From positions 1-29,750 of the IMG/VR virus record IMGVR_UViG_3300044655_000282: a stretch of 29,750 nucleotides of DNA; one strand, 5' to 3'. Shown piece by piece: positions 1-8,860 of this stretch. How positions within the stretch are numbered: position 1 is the first letter of the stretch; each line of letters opens with the position of its first letter. The notes below the pieces were generated by a model, which was not told where the DNA came from, searched no databases, and saw only the letters and a program-made list of their open reading frames with translations. The position numbers and the translations under genes were made by a program. This DNA comes from a virus.

Positions 1-3000
1 CATCCTCCGCTTGATAAGCGTTCTCTAACCCAATCTTTGTACTGATTCCTTTTGTCATCAAGTACTGACCAATTCTTCCGAGCCTACCTTTTGATTTCTT
101 ATTGGATAATCTCCTCTCAAGGTACTTATCAAGGTTTGCGTCCTTGAACATATCTCTAATCTCATTGATGCCTGCGCCCTGACGCATAATACCTGCCTCG
201 ATGTACTCGTCAATTCTTTTCTGAATGTCAGCATCGCTCATCACCTTTAAGTCATCCTTGACAACTTTAAATGCATCGTATAGCTTGGTGATATTGTGGC
301 CATTTACCATTACAAAACCAAGGTTAGACACAACGTTTTTAGCGTGAGTCGCAAGTGATGCAATTGTTTTAAGCCACTTGACCAATCCCATTGCACCATA
401 GAAAAGCTTCATTGCTTTGTTGGTCTCTTTCTCTCCAAACTCTTGGTTAAATGCCTGAACAATTTCAGGAGTGGTATATAAGCCATTCAATGGCGCCATT
501 ACCTTACTGCCTTCTGCTGATATCTGAGCATTGAAACCTGTTGGTCTTGCAGCATCATTCTTCTCAAAGAAGAACTTACCCAATCCTGCTTTTTTGATAT
601 CAGTCAAGAACTTGTGTCTTGCACCCAAATGAATTAGGTTGTTGACAGTTCTTGCGTAGTTCATGGCAGGGTCTGAATATTCACCCATAAGCATTCTAAT
701 TTGCTCAGGAATATCTTCCCTTTCCTTAAGTGTAGATAAGTCCTTAGATCCAAGCTTTTGCCCACTAACTAATGATGTGACTTCAGTCTTAGTGAAGATA
801 TCGTCAATAGCGTTGTCGACTAGAATGTCAAGCGCTTCATCAAGGGTTATGTTCTTTTGAGCGGCCTCGTCCATAGCCATTGCTATCATGCCCTCTTGTG
901 ATCTCAAGAAGTTCTTTGCTTGGACTATTGTCTCCTTGGCTACATCATCTCTCCAATTCTTATTGTCATAGATTTCATATGACCTTGTAAGGTATGTCCC
1001 GATATTGCCACTTACTATATCAGCCATCTCTCCTTCAACAGCACCATTGTTAATGAGCATTTGAGATAGTGTGTCAATTTGGTTACGCATTTCATTTGCA
1101 ACAGCAGCAAACTTCCTAGGTAACTTCACAGTTGTGTCTCCTCTCAAGAACTTATCGAATGAATCTAGAAGTAGGTCTTTGTCGCCATTAAAGTCTTCAA
1201 ACATTTTTCCGAACTTTCTAGCTGTCTTCACGGCTCTGTTCGTTTCTTTTGAAATCTCACCTTCCATTTTTTCTTTCAGAGAGAAACCAATCTTAGGCAA
1301 CAATCCTTTTGACTTGAGATACTGCTCCTTAAACTTCTTAGCGCGTTCGTATAGTTTGGTTGTAACACCTGTCTTTCCTGAGCGAACAAACACACCTTCT
1401 TCCTTGGCGTAGTATTTCGCCAATGCGTTTGACGCCTCTTTAGCGCTGAATCCGGCAGCTTTGGCTTCGTCTCTAATTTCCTGATCCGTTTTGCCCTGTT
1501 CCTTACCTTCCTTCACAAGACGGTCTACGCTGTTCTTCTGCTTTCTTGCGGCAAACTGACTTTGTTGTCTTTCTTTATATTGTTTCTCTAATTCCTCATT
1601 CCCATCAAAACTTGCTTTACCTCTAGCAACAGGTTTTAATTTACCTAAGTCTTTTATTTTATTATTAAACCAAACACCACCACCTATTGATTCAAGATCT
1701 CCTAAATTTTTTACATTTGAATTAGTAAAATAAGCGTTTCCTCCTATTTCCTTTAATTTCCCTAAATTCTCTATTTTAGTATCTCGAAAATCTACAACGC
1801 CTTCAACTAATTTAAGATTACCCAAATCTTCTAAATTTGAATCTGTAAAAATCGCACCTCCTTTTATTTTCTCTAAATTACCTAAGTCTGTTATTGAAGA
1901 GTCAGAAATATTAAGACTACCACCCATACTACTTAAGTATCCAACTGATTCAAGTTTACCTAAACTTTTTAAATTTTTATTGCCAGCTACTGAGAAACTT
2001 TTACCTACTTCTGTAAGATTACCTAGATTTTCTATTGAAGATTCAAAACCAATGAAGACGGAACCTTCAACTTTTTTAAGATTACTTAATGTTTTTATTT
2101 TATTATTCTTTCCTTCTGCAATGAAATCACCACCTACAAATTCTAAATCTCCTAAATCTTCAACTTCTGAAAATTCAAGATCAAGATTCCCACCAACTTT
2201 TTTAAGATTACCTAAAGTTGTAACTCTAGAATCTTGAAAGTTAGCATCTCCACCTACTTCTGTAAGATTACCTAAGTCTGCAACTCTTGAATCTCTTAAC
2301 CAAATAGATCTACCTACAAACTCTAAGTTCCCTAATGAATATAAATTAGCTCTTCTAAAATCTGCAACTTCTCCAATTCTTTTTAAGTTACCTAAATCTA
2401 AAACTTTTGAATCTCTAAATGTAGCTCTTCCTCCAATTTCTTTTAAGCTTCCTAAATTTTTAATATTGGATTCTGTAAATCTTACACCACCTCCAATTGA
2501 TTCAATACTTTTTATTTCTTTTACTGATGAATCAGTGCCAAATTCAACACTACCTGAAATTACTTTTACTTTTCCTCCATCAAAATTATCGTAAGCATTA
2601 AGATTACCAATTATAACTTGAACATTTTTTGATTGTTCATTAGATGTAAATTCAAAGGTTGTATTTGGAGCAATTAACAATAAAGTATCATCATTAATCT
2701 CCGAATATTTCTTAGCAATACCAAATGAGAATTTTGCATCTTGAAATTTATCCTGTAGTGTTTGAACAAGACCATTCTCTCCATAGTCAACTGAGAATTC
2801 ATCCTTGTCTTTAATGATATCAATATACTCCATGACATCGTCCATATTAAGAACTTTATTGTCAATCTTATCAGTAAGCTCTTTTACCTTGGTATTGTAA
2901 GCAATTGAGTTCAACCACTTCTTACCGCTATCATTAGGTATCTTCTCTTTTAAAAATTTATCAGCAACCGGTAGCATATCAGCCTCAAGATCTTGCTTAG

Positions 3001-6000
3001 AAGAAGCATTACCTCTGACCTCACCAACCTCATCGCCTTTCATTCTTACAGCAATTCTCGGATCAAATTCGCCCTTCTGATTCTCTGTAACATATACGTA
3101 AAAGTCACCATCCCTCAATTGTCCTAGAGCATTTGTTTTGGTACACCAATAGGTGTTCTGAACCAATTGTGATAACTTATTAGCATTATCTTGAAGTTCT
3201 TGATCACTACTAATATTTTTTCCTCCGTCAAATTTAATCCACTTGCCATCTTTCGTGGATGAGAACGCAGCTGACTCGACAATGCTTGCTGAGTTATCAG
3301 CTTGAATTTTCACATAGTCTTTAAGCAACTCATTGCTATCGCTCATATAAAGCTCAGCTAATGTTCCTGCATCAAATGGAGTAAAGTTTCTTATAGTCTT
3401 TGCGGTTCTCTTTTGGTATCGATCTGACTTAAGGTCATAGTTGTTTGTCAACACAGCATCAAGAATTAAATACTTAAATGCAGGTGTATAATCAGACTGA
3501 CCTAAGTAGCTTTCCCATTGGCTAACTGTTTCCAACTGAGCTCTTCTGTACTCATCAATAACACTGTTTCTCTCAGGGCTAGGTTTAAATGCTCTTTTTG
3601 CGCGCTCAATCTGATCGTTAGAGTAGCCTTGATCAACCATAGTATCAATCTCATTTTGGATTGCTTGGTCAATTGCAGGACTATCCTCTCTAAAGATATA
3701 GTCTTTGGTATTCTTTACAAGACTATCAAACTCTTTTTTTATTGTATCAAGGATTGATTTCTTGTCAAACTTAGTCCCCTGAAGACCAATCTGCTTGATA
3801 GCCTGTGCTTCATATTTATTCTCAACGCCCGCTCTCGCATACTTAACAGCCTCTTGGTCCGTCAAGTTGATAAGACCTTTCTGCTTTCTTGGCGCGAATT
3901 TACCACCGTCAAATATTTGTTGTTGTTTTTTAACCTCAGCAGTTTCAGATAGTAGAGTATTTCTTCTCTCCTCCTCTGTCATATCCATTCTCTTCTCAAC
4001 ATTTCGAGCTTCAACTTCACCTGACTTACGGTTGTAAAGATTATTGGCATCTAATATTCTTTTTCCATTTTTTGTTACAGTATTGTTTTGTATAAATTCT
4101 CTGTAATCTTGCTTTGCTTTTTCTAATAAAACTTCATTATCTGCAGCATTTTTTAATCTTTTTACTCTATTGATTAAAGATTTTTCTCTATTAAAAAAAT
4201 CATCAACCATTTTTTGCAAATTAGTTCCGCTATCAAAACCTTCAATCTCTTGAATAGCATGCTGAACTTCATGTAAAAGTGTGGATGTAAAAACAAATGG
4301 GTTTTTTCCTACATTTATTTCAATAGTTTTTGTCTTGTGATTATAGCTACCTTCGCCTTCTTTCCCTTTAGAAAATTTAATATTTATATCCCCTAATTCA
4401 GGATACATTTCAATTAATTCTTTAGGAAGTACATCTTTTGCAGAAGCATCAGCTGATTGTTTTTGTGGTATTTTTTTTAGGTAGTCCATAGCATTATATG
4501 CAAGACTTCTAAATTGTCTTATATTATCTACAGTCTCAAATCTCCACTTACCATCAGACCCAAGCTCCCAACCGGTAGCAACTCTAATTTCAAGTGGTGA
4601 CTTCCCATCGTCAGTCATATTCTTAGCCATGACAAGGTTACTCATTCTTCGAGTACCGCTCTCCATGGCGTCAAGTCTTTCAGCGCCTTTCTCTCCGATG
4701 ATTTGTTTTCTTGTCCCTGATACTGCTCCGTCTTTTTGTTTGCCTACTTCTTTCTTAGAAATCACCTCACCTGCCTCAACTTTTGCTGATAAGACATTCA
4801 TGAATTGAATGACCTCTCCGCTTGTCATTGGTTTAATACCAACAAGCTTAGCCATTCTTTCTAAGAAGCGTACAATGATATTTTTAGTAGCCGGTGGTAG
4901 CCTCTTGTAGTTATCAGATAGTATAGCAAACAACTCAGAGAGTTTCTCTTCGTTTTGGATGTTAGCCTCATATTCGCTCTCAAAGTCCTCTAAGAACGAA
5001 ATTATTTCAGCGCCACCATCAGCTTGCTTCAATGACTTGATAACAGCCTTAATCATTGACCTTGTCAATCTACTTGCCTCAGCATCTGACGCTACCTTTG
5101 ATAGGATTAACGCATGGAACACCTCATGTGCAACTGTTCGGCTATTCGCATTCTTTAAGTTGATGTGAATTGTCTTTGTATTGTGGTCATAGATACCACC
5201 TTCAGATTCACGACCATCAAGATTTTTGGTGGCCTCAACAAAAGCTTCAGGTGTGCTATGCACAACAAACTTAACTTTAGGCAATACCTTTGAGATTGCC
5301 TTAGCAGCTTTGGTTATTTGAGCAGCAACTTTATTGCTCTTCTTGTCCGATAGGTTTACCTCACTAAAGTCTTCAGCGGTCAATATATTATTGAGCTGTT
5401 CAACTTCATTTATTGTCTCTTGAGCAACAGGAACTTCAGTCACCTCAATGTCGCCTATTGTTGCCTCAGTAGCCACAGGCTCAGAAACAGGTGTTACTTC
5501 CCCGGTTACTTCCCCGGTTACTTCCTCAGTTACTTCCTCAGCGACAGGTGCTGCCTCTTTTATATATTGTTTTTCTACCTCTTGGTATACAGTGTCAAAC
5601 TCAGCTTGCTCAACGACACCAAGTTTGTTCTCCCTATCTCTAATAGCAAAGTCAAGTGCTTGATCACCGGTAAGCTTAGCTGTGTTTCCTAAACGGTCAT
5701 TGACAGTTACTGATACCAACGCATCATTTTCATCAAACTCAAACCCATCTTCGGCAATCTCCATAGATGGCGTGTCAAGTACGATTACTTCCCCGTTTGG
5801 CATCGGAGCCTCAACCCTTCCGTTCTTGTCTTGTAGCGTTACTTCTTGGCCGTTAACGGTTGCTTTGACGCCATTAAAGTACTTTTCAGCCCTGATTTTC
5901 CTGACCGCTTCAGAAGTTTTTCTAGTAGCTGTAGCTGTGCCGGCTTTGGTAGTTTCGACAGTTTCAGTCTTTGTTCTAAATTCATAATTATCTAGTTTAT

Positions 6001-8836
6001 CTGCAATGTTTAATAACTTATCAGATATAGCTGCCTTTGTCTCAGGACTATACTTGTCTGACTTTTCTAACTGCTCAACCTCATTAAAGATTGTGGTGAT
6101 GGCATTGTCGATATCATTGTCATTAATGAATTCAGCATTGGCCATCTTGTCCATTATTGGACTTACTACAGAACCAATGCGTGCCTCTGCACCCATGTCA
6201 GCAATATACTGATCTACTTCTTCTTGACCTTTTTGGGCAGCTTCTTTAAGTTCTGTCCCGGGTGTTCCTCCCTCCACTTCTTCGCCAACTCCGGTTGTTG
6301 GCTGTACAGGAACCTCATCTGTGCTTTGCTCTTGAACGGCATAACTTAATCCTTTTAATTGTGTTTCAATCTCGGCTATACGATCTTTTTGTTTAGCAAC
6401 GAGAGCGGGGTCTTTCCCTTCTATTTCTTTTTGTAATTGATTCTTTTCTCTCAACAATCCAAACGCTTCACGTTGTGATGATAGTGAGAAAGAAGAAGGT
6501 ATTTGTCTTAATGCAGGATATGATTCATTAATAGATTTTATTTGCTCATCTGCCTCTTCTCTTGTTAATTTATTATCCTCTACCTTTTTATTTATTGAAG
6601 ATATAGCTCCTTCACGGGCGTCATCATTCAATATAATATCTCGATATACAGCAAATTTATTATTTGAAATTTTATTTGTTATAGGTTCTACTATACCAAC
6701 GGAAATGCCCGAACCCATTCCTCCCGCCACAGCTCCAACAAGAAATGCATTACCTGATTCTTTTAATAACTGTCCTATACCTTCAGTAGTTGATAAGTCA
6801 GCAGCATCTTTAAAGAATTTATTTTCTACAATTTGATTATATATTTCTTTAGAAACAGTTCCACCGCCTTCTTCTTTTGCAGTTTCTAATTGGTTTGATT
6901 GTATAATTCTATTGGCTACATCCTTTTCTATTCCTTCAAAAATTTGCTGAGTGAACTCGGTACCACCTTCAACTATACCTGCGCCTGTAATTTTAAGCAT
7001 TCCATTAGCTACGCTCGCCGCAACACTCTTGTCAATTGCACTTTTTATTTCTAATAAAGAAGCATTTTTTGGAAGAGAACTAAACGTCTTAGCCATGATA
7101 TACTCAGAAAACATTCCAAGCGTTTTGTTTTTTGCAGCACCTGCAGCAACTTTAGCTCCTAACTTTTCAAGAGCTCCAATGACTAATCCATAAGGGACTG
7201 ACATTATTTTCTTTTCATTTTCGCTTAATGCATCAAATTGAGGACCTCTCATTTGGTCTTCAAGTGCATTGTATGACATTGCAAAAAATCCTGCATTTGT
7301 TCCTGCTGTAGCAATACCTCCTCCTACAGCCCCTAGACTTTCTCCTAATGCATAAGCAGCTTGCTCTATAATTCCTCTATCAGCAGACTTCGCATATTCT
7401 TCAGTAGTTCCAAGACCAAATGCATCAGGTACACTTCTTAAAACTTGATTTGCTTTATTTTTTACTGATTTCTGAATTTCATTTTTTATTTGGTCATCAC
7501 TGAATCCCAACCTTTTTAGTCTTTCATATTCTCCAGGTGTAATTGCATCTGCAAGAGTTTTAGCATCTGATACTGCAGATACTCCTGAAATACCAAAATC
7601 AATCATTGCCTGAGATACATCTGTCAATCCTTCTCCAATACCTCTAAGAACAAGGCCCGTAAGGCTACCTTGTTTCTCTCTTTCAGCAGCCGTAATTACA
7701 TTGGCTTTTTCTAAGTTATTTGTAAGCTTATCAATCTTTTCAGCTTTACCAATGACACTTGACATAATGTCTCTTCTTTGGGTCAAAGACTTACGTTCAT
7801 TCTCAAGCGCTGCTGATCTTGAATCAAAATCAGACTTAGACATTTTGCCTCCTTTTACATCCTGATTGAATTTAACAACTTTTTGCTCGTATGATTTTAA
7901 ATCAGAGTCATAAGTGTCAGCATTAGCTCTAGCCATTTCTCCATTGAGAAGCTGTCTCTCTCTTTCAAAATACTTTTCTACATCCATGCCTTCTAGCAGT
8001 GATGCTTTAAATTTATTTGGATTAGAGCCAACTAATTCAACTAAGTCTTCTACGCTTTGTGCATTTTCAAATTGTTCTCTCTCTGATTTTTTTACTAGAT
8101 TGTTAGAAATAAAACTTTTTAATTGCTTGTCAGCATTAGGACCTGATAAATCAATTGTTTGTTCGTTTAGAATGGTATCACTAATACCATCTTTTATTCT
8201 TGATGTGACTGTTAGTTGCCAACCTAATTTTTTAAATTCTAAATTTGTTCCTTCAAATTGTTTATTTAAAATATTGGCAGTTGTCTCCTCATCTAAATCT
8301 TTAAGTTTATTTGCAGATGGTATTTTTTCAATAGAAGAATAAGCCTCAAATTCTTTTTTTCCAAAGTCTTCAGCCATCATTTGCATGGCCTCTTTGTCAC
8401 TTAATGTGTCAAATTTAACACTTGGCTTTGTTTCTTTAGGCTGCTCAAATGTACTTTCAACCTTTTGACTTGTTGCCTTAGGTTTTTTCTGAATGTTCTG
8501 AACCTGATCTAAATAGTCTTCAGTTCGAACCTTCTTTTGAGAAATAGGCTCTTCAGTAACGCCTTCAAATCTCCTTTTGGAAGAAGAAGCCGAAGTAGGT
8601 TTTTCCAAATTGGAAGCCGATGCGGTAAATTCTTTTTTTTTTAATGGTTCTTGTTGACCTGAGTATTTAGTTAAAAACTCATCCTTGCTTTTAGTATAAA
8701 GGCCATCTCTAGATACAACACCATATACCTTATCCTGATAAGCTTGATCTTGCCATTTTACTTTAAACTCTTCAAAAGATTTAGTATAGTACCCATCTCT
8801 TTTGAGTACGTCATAAAGTTTTTGTAAATCATTCAT
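1..8836 (-). CDS. Giant multidomain (polyvalent) virion protein, N-terminal 2945 residues; runs off the left edge
   Basis: The reading frame is open from an ATG at 8836-8834 to the left edge, so the C-terminus is not in the window. I followed the frame through 901-4300 without a stop and confirmed it at many other points. Domains in order: two YTKS repeats (residues 7-60); a charged, helical stretch to about 380; an Ala/Gly-rich hydrophobic region (about 390-710); a long acidic linker with EVTE/EVTG repeats (about 1100-1120); zincin 1 with HEVFH at 1237-1241 and a possible third ligand in NEEKLSE near 1294; zincin 2 with HEVQH at 1522-1526 and GEVEARN at 1606-1612; a WCT domain (W1897); LGNL repeats (2086-2405); and a C-terminal region with YLTRSYEIYD near 2618. 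Position after the internal-protein genes suggests a protein packaged in the head and ejected into the host, which is inference. HEVQH followed by GEVEAR is known from phage polyvalent proteins. I saw no RNA-polymerase DxDxD motif in the part I read closely. Coding is sure; the role is uncertain. Confidence 0.93.
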   Translation of the reverse strand, partial: MNDLQKLYDVLKRDGYYTKSFEEFKVKWQDQAYQDKVYGVVSRDGLYTKSKDEFLTKYSGQQEPLKKKEFTASASNLEKPTSASSSKRRFEGVTEEPISQKKVRTEDYLDQVQNIQKKPKATSQKVESTFEQPKETKPSVKFDTLSDKEAMQMMAEDFGKKEFEAYSSIEKIPSANKLKDLDEETTANILNKQFEGTNLEFKKLGWQLTVTSRIKDGISDTILNEQTIDLSGPNADKQLKSFISNNLVKKSEREQFENAQSVEDLVELVGSNPNKFKASLLEGMDVEKYFERERQLLNGEMARANADTYDSDLKSYEQKVVKFNQDVKGGKMSKSDFDSRSAALENERKSLTQRRDIMSSVIGKAEKIDKLTNNLEKANVITAAEREKQGSLTGLVLRGIGEGLTDVSQAMIDFGISGVSAVSDAKTLADAITPGEYERLKRLGFSDDQIKNEIQKSVKNKANQVLRSVPDAFGLGTTEEYAKSADRGIIEQAAYALGESLGAVGGGIATAGTNAGFFAMSYNALEDQMRGPQFDALSENEKKIMSVPYGLVIGALEKLGAKVAAGAAKNKTLGMFSEYIMAKTFSSLPKNASLLEIKSAIDKSVAASVANGMLKITGAGIVEGGTEFTQQIFEGIEKDVANRIIQSNQLETAKEEGGGTVSKEIYNQIVENKFFKDAADLSTTEGIGQLLKESGNAFLVGAVAGGMGSGISVGIVEPITNKISNNKFAVYRDIILNDDAREGAISSINKKVEDNKLTREEADEQIKSINESYPALRQIPSSFSLSSQREAFGLLREKNQLQKEIEGKDPALVAKQKDRIAEIETQLKGLSYAVQEQSTDEVPVQPTTGVGEEVEGGTPGTELKEAAQKGQEEVDQYIADMGAEARIGSVVSPIMDKMANAEFINDNDIDNAITTIFNEVEQLEKSDKYSPETKAAISDKLLNIADKLDNYEFRTKTETVETTKAGTATATRKTSEAVRKIRAEKYFNGVKATVNGQEVTLQDKNGRVEAPMPNGEVIVLDTPSMEIAEDGFEFDENDALVSVTVNDRLGNTAKLTGDQALDFAIRDRENKLGVVEQAEFDTVYQEVEKQYIKEAAPVAEEVTEEVTGEVTGEVTPVSEPVATEATIGDIEVTEVPVAQETINEVEQLNNILTAEDFSEVNLSDKKSNKVAAQITKAAKAISKVLPKVKFVVHSTPEAFVEATKNLDGRESEGGIYDHNTKTIHINLKNANSRTVAHEVFHALILSKVASDAEASRLTRSMIKAVIKSLKQADGGAEIISFLEDFESEYEANIQNEEKLSELFAILSDNYKRLPPATKNIIVRFLERMAKLVGIKPMTSGEVIQFMNVLSAKVEAGEVISKKEVGKQKDGAVSGTRKQIIGEKGAERLDAMESGTRRMSNLVMAKNMTDDGKSPLEIRVATGWELGSDGKWRFETVDNIRQFRSLAYNAMDYLKKIPQKQSADASAKDVLPKELIEMYPELGDINIKFSKGKEGEGSYNHKTKTIEINVGKNPFVFTSTLLHEVQHAIQEIEGFDSGTNLQKMVDDFFNREKSLINRVKRLKNAADNEVLLEKAKQDYREFIQNNTVTKNGKRILDANNLYNRKSGEVEARNVEKRMDMTEEERRNTLLSETAEVKKQQQIFDGGKFAPRKQKGLINLTDQEAVKYARAGVENKYEAQAIKQIGLQGTKFDKKSILDTIKKEFDSLVKNTKDYIFREDSPAIDQAIQNEIDTMVDQGYSNDQIERAKRAFKPSPERNSVIDEYRRAQLETVSQWESYLGQSDYTPAFKYLILDAVLTNNYDLKSDRYQKRTAKTIRNFTPFDAGTLAELYMSDSNELLKDYVKIQADNSASIVESAAFSSTKDGKWIKFDGGKNISSDQELQDNANKLSQLVQNTYWCTKTNALGQLRDGDFYVYVTENQKGEFDPRIAVRMKGDEVGEVRGNASSKQDLEADMLPVADKFLKEKIPNDSGKKWLNSIAYNTKVKELTDKIDNKVLNMDDVMEYIDIIKDKDEFSVDYGENGLVQTLQDKFQDAKFSFGIAKKYSEINDDTLLLIAPNTTFEFTSNEQSKNVQVIIGNLNAYDNFDGGKVKVISGSVEFGTDSSVKEIKSIESIGGGVRFTESNIKNLGSLKEIGGRATFRDSKVLDLGNLKRIGEVADFRRANLYSLGNLEFVGRSIWLRDSRVADLGNLTEVGGDANFQDSRVTTLGNLKKVGGNLDLEFSEVEDLGDLEFVGGDFIAEGKNNKIKTLSNLKKVEGSVFIGFESSIENLGNLTEVGKSFSVAGNKNLKSLGKLESVGYLSSMGGSLNISDSSITDLGNLEKIKGGAIFTDSNLEDLGNLKLVEGVVDFRDTKIENLGKLKEIGGNAYFTNSNVKNLGDLESIGGGVWFNNKIKDLGKLKPVARGKASFDGNEELEKQYKERQQSQFAARKQKNSVDRLVKEGKEQGKTDQEIRDEAKAAGFSAKEASNALAKYYAKEEGVFVRSGKTGVTTKLYERAKKFKEQYLKSKGLLPKIGFSLKEKMEGEISKETNRAVKTARKFGKMFEDFNGDKDLLLDSFDKFLRGDTTVKLPRKFAAVANEMRNQIDTLSQMLINNGAVEGEMADIVSGNIGTYLTRSYEIYDNKNWRDDVAKETIVQAKNFLRSQEGMIAMAMDEAAQKNITLDEALDILVDNAIDDIFTKTEVTSLVSGQKLGSKDLSTLKEREDIPEQIRMLMGEYSDPAMNYARTVNNLIHLGARHKFLTDIKKAGLGKFFFEKNDAARPTGFNAQISAEGSKVMAPLNGLYTTPEIVQAFNQEFGEKETNKAMKLFYGAMGLVKWLKTIASLATHAKNVVSNLGFVMVNGHNITKLYDAFKVVKDDLKVMSDADIQKRIDEYIEAGIMRQGAGINEIRDMFKDANLDKYLERRLSNKKSKGRLGRIGQYLMTKGISTKIGLENAYQAED
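1620..2600 (-). repeat. About 16 tandem leucine-rich LGNLxxVGG repeats inside the giant protein
   Basis: In frame, residues about 2086-2405 form consecutive units of 20 residues (60 bases), a few stretched to 22. The consensus is LGNLKxVGGxxxFxDSxV, for example ADLGNLTEVGGDANFQDSRV and KNLGSLKEIGGRATFRDSKV. The DNA copies have diverged widely, so this is an old protein repeat and not a recent DNA amplification. The regular Leu, Gly and Phe positions suggest a solenoid of leucine-rich or beta-helix type, likely a binding surface. It follows directly after the WCT domain. The stretch is visibly richer in A+T than the sequence on either side. Confidence 0.85.
5493..5540 (-). repeat. 12-base tandem repeat, four copies, in an acidic linker of the giant protein
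   Basis: Four consecutive 12-base units are present on the plus strand: GTTACTTCCCCG twice, then GTTACTTCCTCA twice. On the coding strand they give EVTE/EVTG units within a Val/Thr/Glu-rich linker just before zincin 1. Copies within each pair are identical, so recent slippage duplication is likely. Gain or loss of a unit keeps the frame and only changes linker length. Confidence 0.8.
8657..8818 (-). repeat. Two tandem RDGxYTKSxxEF motifs at the N-terminus of the giant protein
   Basis: Residues 7-35 (containing LKRDGYYTKSFEEFKVKW) and 36-60 (containing VSRDGLYTKSKDEFLTKY) align with spacing of about 29 residues and share a (L/V)Y-x-V-x-x-RDG-x-YTKS-x-x-EF pattern. From memory, similar short motifs begin other very large proteins of Bacteroidota phages, where they might be a packaging or anchoring tag. 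That role is inference. Confidence 0.7.
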
Positions 8837-8840
8837 ACTT

Positions 8841-8848
8841 CAAAGATA
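8841..8848 (-). promoter_or_regulatory. Bacteroidota-type -7 box (TATCTTTG) directly before the giant gene
   Basis: The minus strand reads CTTATCTTTGAAGTATG, with TATCTTTG matching the Bacteroidota -7 consensus TAnnTTTG. It sits in the 24-base gap between the 536-residue gene and the giant gene. Transcription would begin about at the ATG, giving an almost leaderless mRNA. I see no TTTG box 19-21 bases upstream. The ten bases CTTATCTTTG recur before the 276-residue gene at 11326-11335, which strengthens the call. Confidence 0.5.
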
Positions 8849-8860
8849 AGTATTTTATAG

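Noticed and set aside
1620-2600. 60-base periodicity resembling a CRISPR array
   Set aside because: The units are not near-identical DNA repeats with unique spacers. They are divergent codons for a 20-residue protein repeat in an open frame.
3980-4300. A frameshift joining separate genes within the giant frame, suspected because of the composition change
   Set aside because: The frame register is the same on both sides (HEVFH at 5114-5128, HEVQH at 4259-4273, GEVEARN at 4001-4021), and no stop occurs in the checked stretches.
663-8342. Plus-strand open frames opposite the giant gene (for example 1071-1412, 5448-5663, 7914-8342)
   Set aside because: They are low-complexity Ser/Leu/Phe-rich translations antisense to a continuous coding frame, without recognisable motifs or promoters. 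All other genes run on the minus strand.
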